Shown one piece after another: positions 53,173 through 61,957 of a stretch of 64,000 nt of DNA. Both the position numbers and the translations under genes were made by a program. Source of the stretch: Aphanothece hegewaldii CCALA 016 (GTDB lineage Bacteria > Cyanobacteriota > Cyanobacteriia > Cyanobacteriales > Microcystaceae); assembly GCF_003007785.1 (NCBI RefSeq), contig NZ_PXOH01000004.1, positions 62,001 to 126,000 on the forward strand. Reading direction: 5' to 3'. The notes beneath the pieces were generated by a model. The model did not search any database. It was not told the DNA's origin and was given only the letters and a program-made list of their open reading frames with translations. Each line of letters opens with the position of its first letter. The stretch's first letter is position 1.

Positions 53173-53495
53173 TAGTTTCCCCTGTTATGTAAAATTGGTT
53201 AGATTAAGTAAATATCACGAACCTGAGCAGTAACTCAACAACATAGAAATATATTATTTGAGATGCTCACCCTGATATTATATGCGCTCAATCAAAAAAT
53301 GCAATAGTCTTTTAGGTAAATCTAAATTTATTGACAAAATAAAATAAAATTGTTGCTTTTCTAAATTTTTCATGATATGGTTGACATGGATTTTTAGGCT
53401 GATTGCAAAAAAACCCGTAACTTACTCGGTAAGTAAACCCTTGACATAGATATAGAAGCAAATTCCTTAAACTTCTCTACAGGAGAGATAAACCA
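53173..53495. promoter_or_regulatory. divergent intergenic region between RTX gene and VPES-tailed gene
   Basis: This 323-base gap contains the upstream regions of both genes and no ORF. A small hairpin (ACTTAC TCG GTAAGT) lies at 53420-53434 and a TTGACA at 53441-53446. Another TTGACA occurs at about 53393. A clear ribosome binding site AGGAGA is near 53482, before the plus-strand gene. I cannot fix -10 boxes. Confidence 0.45.
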
Positions 53496-54047
53496 ATGAA
53501 AACTCTAAATGTACAAGCTGCGCTTACTGGTGCATCTTTAGCATTGGGATTAGGATTTTTAACACCCGATGTAGCTCAAGCAGCTTCTTTTAATTTTTCC
53601 TATATGTTTGCTGATGGCGAAACATTTTCAGGTATGGTTGATGGCGATATAAATCCAAACGATCCTGATGAAGTTATTAACTTATCAAATTTGATGGGGT
53701 CTTATTCTGGAGATACCTCCGTCATTTTTAATACTCTAGCTCCCGGTTTGCTAAGACTTCCTTTAGACGGCGTTGGTTCGATCAACATATCGGGAAGCGA
53801 TGGTGACGACAGCTTTTTCGGTATTACCTACGATGCTAGTAATGGTGTTGGCGGTGCAGTAACAGCAGCAGTAAGCACTTCTACAGTACAAAGTGTTGAT
53901 ACTGCAGTTACTTTTGATCGTGATCGATTTGAGGCGGCTCCTAAAGCAGTACCAGAAAGCCAAACAGCCGTACCTCTAATCTTCTTAGGTTTAGCTTTTC
54001 TCGGCAACGAAGTTAGAAAAAATCGCTCTAGCTACGTCAAAAAATAA
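53496..54047 (+). CDS. secreted protein with VPES-type PEP-CTERM-like tail
   Basis: 183 residues. Signal peptide at about 1-29 (LALGLGFLTPDVAQA). The middle is an Asp/Gly/Ser-rich beta domain. The tail is the PEP-CTERM pattern with VPES: AVPESQTAV (about 151-159), hydrophobic PLIFLGLAFLG, and a basic end VRKNRSSYVKK. This suggests exosortase-dependent sorting, as for the 33750-34502 protein, although the two are unrelated in their middle parts. AGGAGA precedes the ATG. The upstream neighbour is the divergent RTX gene. Confidence 0.78.
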   Translation: MKTLNVQAALTGASLALGLGFLTPDVAQAASFNFSYMFADGETFSGMVDGDINPNDPDEVINLSNLMGSYSGDTSVIFNTLAPGLLRLPLDGVGSINISGSDGDDSFFGITYDASNGVGGAVTAAVSTSTVQSVDTAVTFDRDRFEAAPKAVPESQTAVPLIFLGLAFLGNEVRKNRSSYVKK

Positions 54048-54250
54048 GCTGATTAAATTTTTGAATCTTTGAAGACTTGAGCAACAAGATTCTAAAAAAA
54101 CAAAACTACATCAAGAAAAGTAAATTCTTAACTCTCTTTACTTTTGAACCATTTAGTAGAGTAGAGTACACAAGCAAACCGGTAACGAGGTACGGCTTAC
54201 GGTTAAAAATTTTTTTAAAAAGATTTTTTGACAAATCCGTTGCCTCTATT

Positions 54251-54322
54251 GTAAACATTTTAAAGTGAACATTTTAAAGTGAACATTTTAAAGTTGAACA
54301 TTTTAAAGTTGAACATTTTAAA
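54251..54322. repeat. short tandem repeat, unit 14-15 bases
   Basis: The unit GTGAACATTTTAAA or GTTGAACATTTTAAA occurs about five times in direct succession, the first and last copies slightly diverged. No spacer sequences, so it is a minisatellite rather than a CRISPR. Confidence 0.85.
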
Positions 54323-54367
54323 ACATTGTTCTACCTACATACCAATAATCCTTCTTATTATACATTG

Positions 54368-54408
54368 AAAGCGACTGACTTATGTGTTAATGCACCAGTG
54401 GTCGCTTT
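54368..54408. terminator. bidirectional terminator-like inverted repeat
   Basis: AAAGCGAC (54368-54375) and GTCGCTTT (54401-54408) form an 8-bp stem around a 25-base loop, with further T after the second arm. It lies between the VPES-tailed gene (plus) and the tocopherol methyltransferase gene (minus), 5 bases from the latter's end. Confidence 0.55.
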
Positions 54409-54412
54409 TAAA

Positions 54413-55270
54413 TTAATTAAGATTTTTTTTAGTCCCAGACAAAACGCCAAAGCGAACTAAACCCCGCTCATAGCCTCGACTCATTAATCCTAATGCTAAA
54501 GCACCTTGAATAGTTGTCCAACCACTATTAAGTAAACCAGTAATCACTTTAGGATCGAAAGCAGATTCAATAACAATATCCCAAAAAGGAGCGACGGCGG
54601 TTGACCAATCATCAGCAATTATATTTTTGAAACCGCAATGGTGTGCGATCGCTTCATACTCTGGTAAAGAAATTACATAAGGCAAATAATACACTCGATA
54701 AATTTCTTCTAAATGTCGTTTCTCATCTGGGGTTAATTCCCCTGCTAAAGAGTTAGTCGGGCGATGACACCAAGTAGCAAAGATTAAAGTACCGCCTGGT
54801 TTTAAAACGCGGTAACATTCTTGTAAAAACCGAGTCTTATCGGCCATGTGTTCCCCACTTTCTAACGACCACACCAGATCATAAGAATTGTCTGGAAAAG
54901 GCATATTTAGAGCATCAGCCACCTCAAAAGATACTTGGTCTTGCAAAAACACCAAATTAGCTCTTTGGGCGGCTCTAGCGGCTTGTACTGGAGATAGAGT
55001 AATTCCCTTAGCAGTGGCATTAAATTTTTCCGCTAGATAGAGGGTACTTCCTCCAATCCCACAACCGACATCAAGAATATGACTAGCAGATGTAGTGTTA
55101 GAAAAGCTGAGTAACTCTTCAATGAGATTAATTTGAGCTTGACGGCGATTTAATTTATGATTGCCTCCCCTACCATAATACCCGTGGTGCATATGTTCTC
55201 CCCAAACCTGTTCCCAAAGTTGACTAGAGGAGTCATAAAATTGAGCAATATCTTTATTGAGTGTCGTCAT
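54413..55270 (-). CDS. gamma-tocopherol methyltransferase (VTE4-type)
   Basis: 285 residues. IAQFYDSSSQLWEQVWGEHMHHGYYG, HILDVGCGIGGSTLYLA (SAM motif, about 64-80), VWSLESGEHM, FATWCHRP and VAPFWDIVIESAFDP closely match cyanobacterial tocopherol C-methyltransferases (Synechocystis Slr0089) as I recall them. It methylates gamma- to alpha-tocopherol and delta- to beta-tocopherol. No export signal is visible, unlike Slr0089, which has a hydrophobic N-terminus. Divergent from the PEP-synthase-like gene. Confidence 0.85.
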   Translation of the reverse strand: MTTLNKDIAQFYDSSSQLWEQVWGEHMHHGYYGRGGNHKLNRRQAQINLIEELLSFSNTTSASHILDVGCGIGGSTLYLAEKFNATAKGITLSPVQAARAAQRANLVFLQDQVSFEVADALNMPFPDNSYDLVWSLESGEHMADKTRFLQECYRVLKPGGTLIFATWCHRPTNSLAGELTPDEKRHLEEIYRVYYLPYVISLPEYEAIAHHCGFKNIIADDWSTAVAPFWDIVIESAFDPKVITGLLNSGWTTIQGALALGLMSRGYERGLVRFGVLSGTKKNLN

Positions 55271-55350
55271 AGCCCAAATCCAGCATAGAGATCAGTTTGT
55301 TATTGTAACAGACTCTCTTTGGATAAAAAGCATAATTATTATCGAAAACC

Positions 55351-55376
55351 CTAAGAAATGTCTTAAGATTTCTTAG
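55351..55376. promoter_or_regulatory. 9-bp inverted repeat in the divergent promoter region
   Basis: CTAAGAAAT and ATTTCTTAG, separated by 8 bases, are perfect arms. They lie between the divergent tocopherol methyltransferase (54413-55270) and the PEP-synthase-like gene (55450 onwards). The symmetry would suit a dimeric repressor site or an RNA hairpin. Confidence 0.4.
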
Positions 55377-55449
55377 CTCCAATGAATAAACCATGCAAAA
55401 TAAAGAAAGAAAATACTTAGATGATCGCTGTCCTACCTATTGACTTTTC

Positions 55450-57741
55450 TTGTTAGACCATGTTGTCTTAACTATACAGTTGGATATTCTTTATTGGCTA
55501 GAGCAAATTCAAGCATCAGAACGGATTATAGTAGGAGAAAAAGCGTTTCTGCTTAGTCGTCTCATCTCCAAAGGCTATCCGATTTTTTCTGGCTTTGTCG
55601 TCAATACAACTACATTTGGGTCATTTTTAGAAAATTTAGAAGACTTTAAATCATTACTAGCCGATTTTCCTCAGTCTTCCTTATATCTTGATATTTATAA
55701 CCCAAAAGCATTGCAAGTTGTTGCTCAAAATAGTCGTCACGCTATTCTACAAACTCCATTACCTGATGACTGGAAAACTTCTATTGTAGATGCAGCAGCA
55801 CAGTTAAACTCTACTGCTTTAATTTTTCGTCCTTCTCTTTCCCTACCCTCTTTTACTTTACAACGTTCATTTGGTTTACTCTCATCTCAAGTTTGTTGGA
55901 ATCAACCCGAATTTATCGAATTAGCTTTAAAAAAAGCATGGTCAGAATTATTTACCGCCAAAAGTTTATTTTATTGGAAACGTTTAGGAATTCCTTTAGA
56001 AAAAGTCAATTTAGCTATTTTAGTTCAACCTTTAGAAAAAGTTACAGCTACAGGACAAGTTTTTATTCAGCCTCAAAAAATACAAATTCAAGCTACTTGG
56101 GGACTAGGATATAGTTTATTAAAAGGAGATGTTTCACCCGATATTTATGATCTTGATTCTCGGACGGGGCAACTTATAAATAAACAATTAGGAAGTAAAT
56201 CTTGTGCTTATCAAATAAAAAATAAATATGATGATAATGACTCTAATTGTTTAAATCTAAAATTATTAGATTTGAAAAAACAAGAAAGTTACTGTTTAGA
56301 TAATACTTTAGTAGAACAGTTATTTCGGCTCACTCAAAATTTGTTATCAGACGAACCATCACTTATTATAATAGAATGGTGTTTAATCATGAATCCTTCT
56401 GCTCAATTTTACGTGTTGCAAGGTGAGATGGCTTCATCTTCTTCTGTTTTATCGAATAATACAATTAAATCCATTTCTACGAGTATACAAGGTTTAGCAG
56501 CTTCATCAGGAATTGTTACTGCACCGATTCAAATTATTCCCAAATTTACAAAACTTACAAAATTAAATATTGCTGGATCAATTATTATTACACATGACAT
56601 TACTTCAGCATGGCTACCATTATTAAAAAAAGCATCGGGGTTAATTCTTGAACAAGGAGGAATGACGAGTCATGGAGCGATTTTAGCTAGAGAGTTAGGA
56701 ATTCCCGCAGTCATAGGCGTACCCAAAGCCACTGAATTATTTACATCGGGTGAGACGGTTGTTTTAGATGGAAATACAGGAAAAATTTATCGCAATCAAG
56801 ACAATAACTCCCTAACCATGACTCATTTTAAGAACCCAAAAACTAATCTTAAATCGACTAATTTTCCAATGGTCACTCAGTTAATGGTTAATATTAGTCA
56901 ACCCAGTTCTCTAGAAAAAGCAATTTCATTATCTGTTGATGGAATTGGCTTACTTCGCTCTGAATGGATTTTAGCAGAATTATTATTAAAATATCCTATT
57001 GAAAGGGGATTAGAATTATCAGAAAAAAAAGAATTTATTAAAGAATTGTTCGAGCTAATTTATCCATTTGTCCAAGCCTTTCATCCAAAACCCGTCTTTT
57101 ACCGTACTTTTGATAGTTTAGAGCAATCGATGATCGGAAAACGAGGAACCTATAGTTATTTACAAAATTCCGTATTATTTGACCTTGAACTGCAAGCCAT
57201 TCATCAACTGCAAAAACAAGGCTATTATAATATCAAATTAATTTTACCTTTTGTGCGAAGTGTAGAAGAATTTCGTTTTTGTCAGCAACGTATTATTCAA
57301 GCAGGATTAACTCAGTTTCCCTTATTTCAAGTTTGGATAATGGCCGAAGTTCCATCGGTTCTTTTTTTACTTCCAGAATACGTCAAAGCGGGGGTTCAAG
57401 GACTTGCTATTGGTAGTAATGATTTAACTCAATTATTACTTGGAATAGATCGAGAAGATACCCAATTAAGTCAACAGTATAACGCCTATCATCCAGCAAT
57501 GCGAATGGCTTTTAAACAATTAATTCAACAAGCAAAAACATTAGGAATTCCTTGCTCAATTTGTGGTCAAGCTTCGGTACAATATCCTGAATTAATCGAA
57601 TCTTTGGTGGAATGGGGAATTACCAGTATTTCCGTTGAACCCGAATCCGTTTCTACAGTATATCAAGCGATCGCACGAACTGAATACCGACTGTATCTAG
57701 AAGTAGCTCGACAAAACCGTTACCAAACTGGGTCAGAATAA
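55450..57741 (+). CDS. phosphoenolpyruvate synthase-like protein with degenerate ATP-grasp domain
   Basis: 763 residues from a TTG at 55450; another TTG at 55480 is possible, and no ATG is in frame. C-terminal parts are well kept: the swivelling His domain (GGMTSHGAILARELGIPAVIG, His expected to be phosphorylated) and the PEP/pyruvate domain with GIGLLRSEWI, GSNDLTQLLLGIDRE and CSICGQASVQYPE with the acid/base Cys. The N-terminal nucleotide domain is weaker: it has VGEKAFLLSRL and WGLGYSLLKGDVSPD, but the usual VRSSATAEDLP block reads FRPSLSLPS. It may use another nucleotide, or have a regulatory role. Overlaps the convergent ferredoxin gene by 22 bases. Confidence 0.85.
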   Translation: MLDHVVLTIQLDILYWLEQIQASERIIVGEKAFLLSRLISKGYPIFSGFVVNTTTFGSFLENLEDFKSLLADFPQSSLYLDIYNPKALQVVAQNSRHAILQTPLPDDWKTSIVDAAAQLNSTALIFRPSLSLPSFTLQRSFGLLSSQVCWNQPEFIELALKKAWSELFTAKSLFYWKRLGIPLEKVNLAILVQPLEKVTATGQVFIQPQKIQIQATWGLGYSLLKGDVSPDIYDLDSRTGQLINKQLGSKSCAYQIKNKYDDNDSNCLNLKLLDLKKQESYCLDNTLVEQLFRLTQNLLSDEPSLIIIEWCLIMNPSAQFYVLQGEMASSSSVLSNNTIKSISTSIQGLAASSGIVTAPIQIIPKFTKLTKLNIAGSIIITHDITSAWLPLLKKASGLILEQGGMTSHGAILARELGIPAVIGVPKATELFTSGETVVLDGNTGKIYRNQDNNSLTMTHFKNPKTNLKSTNFPMVTQLMVNISQPSSLEKAISLSVDGIGLLRSEWILAELLLKYPIERGLELSEKKEFIKELFELIYPFVQAFHPKPVFYRTFDSLEQSMIGKRGTYSYLQNSVLFDLELQAIHQLQKQGYYNIKLILPFVRSVEEFRFCQQRIIQAGLTQFPLFQVWIMAEVPSVLFLLPEYVKAGVQGLAIGSNDLTQLLLGIDREDTQLSQQYNAYHPAMRMAFKQLIQQAKTLGIPCSICGQASVQYPELIESLVEWGITSISVEPESVSTVYQAIARTEYRLYLEVARQNRYQTGSE

Positions 57742-57959
57742 AGATGTATCGTGAGTGATGATGTATCATTAGGAACCGAACTAATACAACAACAGATAGG
57801 AGTTCCATCCTCTAATTCAACCTCACACGCATGACAAGAACCCATTAAACATCCTGTCGGAATAAAAACACCCGCTTTTGAAGCTACCTCTAATAAAGGT
57901 TCTCCAGATTGCGCCTCAATTGTAATATCATCGGGTAAAAAATGAACCTGTACACTCAT
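57720..57959 (-). CDS. 2Fe-2S ferredoxin-fold protein
   Basis: 79 residues. Ferredoxin beta-grasp with LLEVASKAGVFIPTGCLMGSCHACEVE: Cys37, Cys42 and Cys45 give the Cx4Cx2C pattern. The fourth ligand should lie in CCC at 56-58, only 10-12 residues on, much closer than the roughly 29 residues of plant-type ferredoxins, so it belongs to a shorter subgroup. Electron partner unknown. Overlaps the PEP-synthase-like gene (convergent, 22 bases) and lies 13 bases downstream of cobQ, with which it may be transcribed. Confidence 0.85.
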   Translation of the reverse strand: MSVQVHFLPDDITIEAQSGEPLLEVASKAGVFIPTGCLMGSCHACEVELEDGTPICCCISSVPNDTSSLTIHLYSDPVW

Positions 57960-57972
57960 AATAGTTAGGATT

Positions 57973-59451
57973 TTACGACTTTGGTAAAACTGAACTTAAA
58001 TTAACATATTGTTCGACTAAATCAGCTACAGAATTAAGCATTATTTCTCGTTGTTCTCGATAATTAGCAATTCCTGTGGGTAAGGAACCTAACCCGCGTC
58101 TGTGTCGCAAATGATTTAACCAAATACGTCGCCAAGGACTATTATCAAATACACCATGAAGATAACAACCCCAAATAGATAGAGACTCACTGACTAATCC
58201 TAAACTAGGATCATCAAACAAAGATAAATAAGATTCTGTGGGAAAATCGAGCATTTTGCTGACTCCTTGATGAATCTCATAACCCGTTATGGGTAAACCT
58301 TTTTGAGGATAAGTAGAATTTACTTGACGCTGACGAGTCACCTTTTCGGTTGTAATGGTCGTGAACAAAGGTAGTATATTTAAACCCTGATATTCGGCTT
58401 CTGATCCTTCAAGTTGCAGGGGATCACAGACCTTCTGACCTAAAATTTGATAGCCACCACAAATACCCAAAATCACGCCACCGGCTGCCGCATATTCTTT
58501 TAATTGTGCCGCCATCCCGCTATCGTGTAAAGCCTTGAGGTCGGCAATTGTTGTTTTAGTCCCTGGCAAAATTACCGCATCAGGATAACCCAAATTATCT
58601 TTTAAATCAACGTATTTCATCGCCACCGATGGTTCTGCGTCCAAAGGATCAAAATCTGTAAAGTTAGAAATACGAGGCAGACGGATGATACTTATTTTAG
58701 TTTCACTTTGAGTTTTTTTAGAATTATGTTCGAGCAAAGATAAAGAATCTTCTGCTGGTAGGATAATATCTGTCCAAGGAATCACCCCAACAACAGGAAT
58801 ACCCGTATAATTTTCTAGCCAAGAAATACCAGAATCTAAAAGCGATCGCTGTCCTCTAAACTTATTAATTATAATCCCCTTAATCAACGATCGTTCGTCA
58901 GGTTCGAGTAAAGCAAGAGTTCCGACAACGTGAGCAAAAGCCCCACCTCTGTCGATATCAACCACCAAGAGGGTAGAGGCATTTAAATACTTAGCAACCC
59001 GCATATTGGTCAAATCTCGGTGTTTGAGGTTAATTTCAGCCGGACTACCTGCCCCCTCACAAACGACCAAATCAAACTCCATTCCTAAACGGTGTAACGA
59101 AGTGGCGATAGCTTTCCAACCTAAATCAAAGTATTTTTCATAATAATCAGATGCGTTAGTAATTCCTTCAGCTTTTCCTTTAATAATCACCTGAGAGGTC
59201 ATATTTCCTTGAGGTTTCAGCAAAATAGGATTCATTTCCACTCTCGGCGTAATTCCTGCCGCCCATGCTTGAACCGCTTGAGCATAGCCCATTTCTCCCC
59301 CAGATGGCGTTACATAGGCATTTAAAGCCATATTCTGCCCTTTGAAGGGGGTAACTTGCCAGCCGCGACGGGAAAGAATACGACATATAGCAGTTGTCAA
59401 AAATGATTTACCGGCGTGAGAAGTCGTTCCCACTACCATTATTCCTTTCAT
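57973..59451 (-). CDS. cobQ: cobyric acid synthase
   Basis: 492 residues. The N-terminal ATPase begins GIMVVGTTSHAGKSFLTTAI (P-loop about 5-16) and includes LVVCEGAGSPAEINL and VVDIDRGGAFAHVVG. The C-terminal glutamine amidotransferase has GVILGICGGYQILG (Cys nucleophile near 334) and WGCYLHGVFDN (His). It amidates four side chains of adenosylcobyrinic acid a,c-diamide during B12 (or pseudo-B12) synthesis. Complete length. It is followed closely by the 2Fe-2S protein. Confidence 0.96.
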   Translation of the reverse strand: MKGIMVVGTTSHAGKSFLTTAICRILSRRGWQVTPFKGQNMALNAYVTPSGGEMGYAQAVQAWAAGITPRVEMNPILLKPQGNMTSQVIIKGKAEGITNASDYYEKYFDLGWKAIATSLHRLGMEFDLVVCEGAGSPAEINLKHRDLTNMRVAKYLNASTLLVVDIDRGGAFAHVVGTLALLEPDERSLIKGIIINKFRGQRSLLDSGISWLENYTGIPVVGVIPWTDIILPAEDSLSLLEHNSKKTQSETKISIIRLPRISNFTDFDPLDAEPSVAMKYVDLKDNLGYPDAVILPGTKTTIADLKALHDSGMAAQLKEYAAAGGVILGICGGYQILGQKVCDPLQLEGSEAEYQGLNILPLFTTITTEKVTRQRQVNSTYPQKGLPITGYEIHQGVSKMLDFPTESYLSLFDDPSLGLVSESLSIWGCYLHGVFDNSPWRRIWLNHLRHRRGLGSLPTGIANYREQREIMLNSVADLVEQYVNLSSVLPKS

Positions 59452-59502
59452 TAATATTTCAATTTTTTAAAGTGTTCTTCTCTAAGATTTCCCAAATTTA
59501 TA

Positions 59503-59913
59503 TTAGAAAGATAAAGATAACCAGCGATTTATACTATTAATTATAGAATCCCAAAAAGAAGGTTTAGGGAAATTTCCCCCTAGATTTTCCCATTTTGCTA
59601 CCAGTTGTCGTCCGAGTGGCGTAAGACGAAAACTATCTGTAATTCCCTGTCCATCGACTTCTCGCCGTAATAAACCTACTTTAATTAACCATAATAAATG
59701 TCGTTCTGTCCACAGTTCGGCTAATGGTGTTTTGGTATAACCCTTGTCTACTCCAGATTGTCCCGTCATCATCGGTAGGGGAATACTTTCGTTTCGCATC
59801 GCGGCAAATAGAGGAAGGAGGAAGGGAGAACAAGACAAAGCCCGTTCAGCGCGTTTTCGGGTTGCGTCAGAATAATTAACAGATTGTTCTTTTTGAGTCG
59901 ATGTGGTGATCAT
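59503..59913 (-). CDS. Npun_F0494-like protein
   Basis: 136 residues. The blocks NYSDATRKRAERALSCSPFL, MTGQSGVDKGYTKTPLAELW and EVDGQGITDSFRLTPLGRQL match my memory of a cyanobacterial family labelled Npun_F0494. The helical pattern with an arginine-rich C-terminus recalls a winged helix, but no function is known to me. Lies 51 bases upstream of cobQ on the same strand. Confidence 0.65.
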   Translation of the reverse strand: MITTSTQKEQSVNYSDATRKRAERALSCSPFLLPLFAAMRNESIPLPMMTGQSGVDKGYTKTPLAELWTERHLLWLIKVGLLRREVDGQGITDSFRLTPLGRQLVAKWENLGGNFPKPSFWDSIINSINRWLSLSF

Positions 59914-60013
59914 TATTCGGTTTTTATCAGATTTTCTGCTTGTTATGAACTATTTTAAAGTTTATGATCTATCTTGAGCAACCTTTATTCAATTTCACAA
60001 CAAATAAGAAGCT

Positions 60014-60448
60014 ATGACCTTAACCGTTGGAACCGTCGCACCTAATTTTACAACCATTGATGATGAAGGGAAAACCGTTTCCTTATCTGATTTAAAAGGA
60101 AAAGTGGTCGTTATGTATTTTTATCCTAAAGATGATACACCAGGTTGTACCAAACAAGCCCAAAGCTTTAGAGACAACTATCAACAGTATCAAGATAAAG
60201 AAATGGTGGTTTTAGGGGTTAGCATGGATGATGAAGCCTCTCACAAAGCTTTTAAAGAAAAGTATGGTTTACCATTTCAATTATTAGTTGATAAAAACGG
60301 CAAAATTACCACAGCTTACGATGTATCAGGTGGCGGTTATGCTAAACGGGTAACTTATATCATTGATGCTGAAGGAAAAATTAGCTATGTCGATGAAAAA
60401 GTTAATACTTCTACTCACGCCGAAGATATTTTGAAAATTGCTGGTTAA
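60014..60448 (+). CDS. PrxQ/BCP-type peroxiredoxin with one cysteine
   Basis: 144 residues. YFYPKDDTPGCTKQAQSFRD carries the peroxidatic Cys45. PrxQ enzymes usually have a resolving Cys five residues on (Cys50); here the residue is Gln and there is no other Cys in the protein. It would have to use a 1-Cys cycle with external thiols. It reduces peroxides in the cytoplasm. The rest of the fold, including VVLGVSMDDEASHKAF and ITTAYDVSGGGYAKRVTYII, is complete. A clear terminator follows. Confidence 0.93.
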   Translation: MTLTVGTVAPNFTTIDDEGKTVSLSDLKGKVVVMYFYPKDDTPGCTKQAQSFRDNYQQYQDKEMVVLGVSMDDEASHKAFKEKYGLPFQLLVDKNGKITTAYDVSGGGYAKRVTYIIDAEGKISYVDEKVNTSTHAEDILKIAG

Positions 60449-60467
60449 TTAACTTAAATATTTTTTT

Positions 60468-60493
60468 TCTTCTGCTTTTTTTTAAGTAGAAGA
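60468..60493 (+). terminator. terminator of the PrxQ-like gene
   Basis: TCTTCT (60468-60473) and AGAAGA (60488-60493) form a 6-bp stem, followed by eight Ts, 20 bases after the stop. The loop is T-rich. Confidence 0.7.
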
Positions 60494-60544
60494 TTTTTTT
60501 TAGACACACTTTCAGCTATTTATCAATTGCTCTAAATATGGAGA

Positions 60545-60573
60545 GGCAATTTGAGGGCTATTCACAAATTGCC
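60545..60573. other. 9-bp inverted repeat in the convergent gap
   Basis: GGCAATTTG and CAAATTGCC flank an 11-base loop. It sits between the two convergent genes; no T-run follows on either strand. Possibly an orphan structural element. Confidence 0.4.
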
Positions 60574-60595
60574 AACATCATCAAATAGAAAAAAG

Positions 60596-60632
60596 AGCCA
60601 AAACGTTAATTATTTTGACATTAATTTCGGCT
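60596..60632 (-). terminator. terminator of the small membrane-protein gene
   Basis: Read on the minus strand, AGCCGAAATTAA pairs with TTAACGTTTTGGCT, then CTTTTTT follows. The stem includes the last codons of the gene (stop at 60621-60623). Confidence 0.65.
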
Positions 60633-60815
60633 TTTAAGAGCTTTTCTAAAATTCTGACGGTAAGCAGGATTAACGGCAAGTAAAACTGGCCATAAAAGAG
60701 TTAATACGGCGCGGTTAGGTAGACTGGTATTAAAATTAGTCGAGCGATAACCAGTCCAAAATTTCCAAGCTCCATAGATATAGATTCCTAAAAGCAAAAA
60801 TTTGATCAGACCCAT
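60621..60815 (-). CDS. small membrane protein, cyanobacterial hypothetical
   Basis: 64 residues. A hydrophobic N-terminus (LIKFLLLGIYIYGAWKF, about 3-19), then a second weak helix (LTLLWPVLLAV, about 38-48) and a basic tail (YRQNFRKALKSRN). Similar small proteins seem common in cyanobacteria, function unknown. It lies 35 bases upstream... in transcription order just after accA, on the same strand, with 35 bases between, so it may be co-transcribed. Confidence 0.6.
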   Translation of the reverse strand: MGLIKFLLLGIYIYGAWKFWTGYRSTNFNTSLPNRAVLTLLWPVLLAVNPAYRQNFRKALKSRN

Positions 60816-60850
60816 AAATTACCTATCCTTGTTGATAAAAAGAACAAAAA

Positions 60851-61831
60851 TTAAGCGGCGACTTCCAAAAATACACCCATCTGACGGAATTTTTGATACC
60901 TTAAATCTTTGCGTTGTTGCGGAGTCATTGCCGTCAACTCCTCTAAATTATCAATTAAAGTTTGCTTAAGCAAAGCGGCAGTTTGAAGCGGATTATTATG
61001 AGCGGCTCCTGATGGTTCAGTGACAATTTGATCAATTAGCCCTAATTCCATTAAATCACGAGAAGTCATCTTTAGAGCTACAGCAGCTTGATCCGATTTT
61101 TTGGCATCTTTCCAGAGAATAGCCGCACAAGCTTCGGGTGATGCCACACTGTAAACCGAGTGTTCTAACATTAATAATCGATCCGCGACACCAATTCCTA
61201 AAGCACCACCTGAACCGCCTTCACCAATAACGGTCGAAATAATCGGCACATCATAGCGAAACATCTGACGTAAATTATAGGCGATCGCTTCCCCCTGTCC
61301 GAGTTTTTCCGCTTCGATATTGGGTAATGCCCCTGGTGTATCAATAAAAGTTAAAATCGGGATACTAAATTGGTTAGCGTGATCCATCAAACGTAACGCT
61401 TTCCGATAGCCTCCTGGGGATGCCATGCCAAAATTACGCGCCACATTATCTTTAGTATCTCGTCCTTTTTGATGACCAATAATCACCACTGGACGACCAT
61501 TCAAACGGGCTACACCACTAATGAGAGCGAGATCATCATCACCTCTGCGATCGCCATGTAGTTCAAACCATTCCTCTGTAATTGCTTGAATATAATCTAG
61601 CGTACTAGGACGTTTCGGATGACGTGCGAGTTGGAGACGTTGCGACGGTGTTAGATTACTAAAAATCTCTTTTCGGAGTTGCTCGGCTCTTGCTTCTAAC
61701 TGATCGATTTCCTTTGAGACATCAACACGATTCTCATCAGCCAGTTTTCGGATTTGTTCAATGCGAGATTCTAGCTCACAAAGTGGTTTTTCAAAATCGA
61801 GTAAAAAGGGACGACGTTCAGCTTTAGCCAT
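60851..61831 (-). CDS. accA: acetyl-CoA carboxylase carboxyltransferase subunit alpha
   Basis: 326 residues. [20 protein letters not shown] at the start, [37 protein letters not shown] and [41 protein letters not shown] are AccA signatures. It pairs with AccD to move the carboxyl group from biotin to acetyl-CoA, the first step in fatty acid synthesis. Length typical. It is divergent from ffh, with 126 bases between. Confidence 0.97.
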   Translation of the reverse strand: MAKAERRPFLLDFEKPLCELESRIEQIRKLADENRVDVSKEIDQLEARAEQLRKEIFSNLTPSQRLQLARHPKRPSTLDYIQAITEEWFELHGDRRGDDDLALISGVARLNGRPVVIIGHQKGRDTKDNVARNFGMASPGGYRKALRLMDHANQFSIPILTFIDTPGALPNIEAEKLGQGEAIAYNLRQMFRYDVPIISTVIGEGGSGGALGIGVADRLLMLEHSVYSVASPEACAAILWKDAKKSDQAAVALKMTSRDLMELGLIDQIVTEPSGAAHNNPLQTAALLKQTLIDNLEELTAMTPQQRKDLRYQKFRQMGVFLEVAA

Positions 61832-61957
61832 ACACTGTTTAAATATTGGTTCTATTCTAAGAGCCTGAAATAAGCCCCGTAACTTAGGGCGACTATGATA
61901 GGATGAATAAACATTATGAATATTAATCTAGACTAACATACATCTAAAACACGCTTT

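Larger units (their letters stand above)
54048..54412. other. 365-base intergenic region with a short tandem repeat
   Basis: No ORF with a usable start (a 63-codon frame from a TTG at 54077 is judged spurious). It contains a five-fold tandem repeat (54251-54322) and, at 54368-54408, an inverted repeat AAAGCGAC / GTCGCTTT that can act as a terminator for both flanking, converging genes. The remainder is AT-rich and featureless. Confidence 0.5.

Noticed and set aside
54077..54268. 63-codon plus-strand frame with a TTG start
   Set aside because: No ribosome binding site, basic low-complexity product, and no protein-like pattern; it leads into the tandem repeat. Likely chance.
54251..54322. Possible CRISPR-like direct repeats
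   Set aside because: The 14-15 base units follow one another without spacers, and no cas genes are near.
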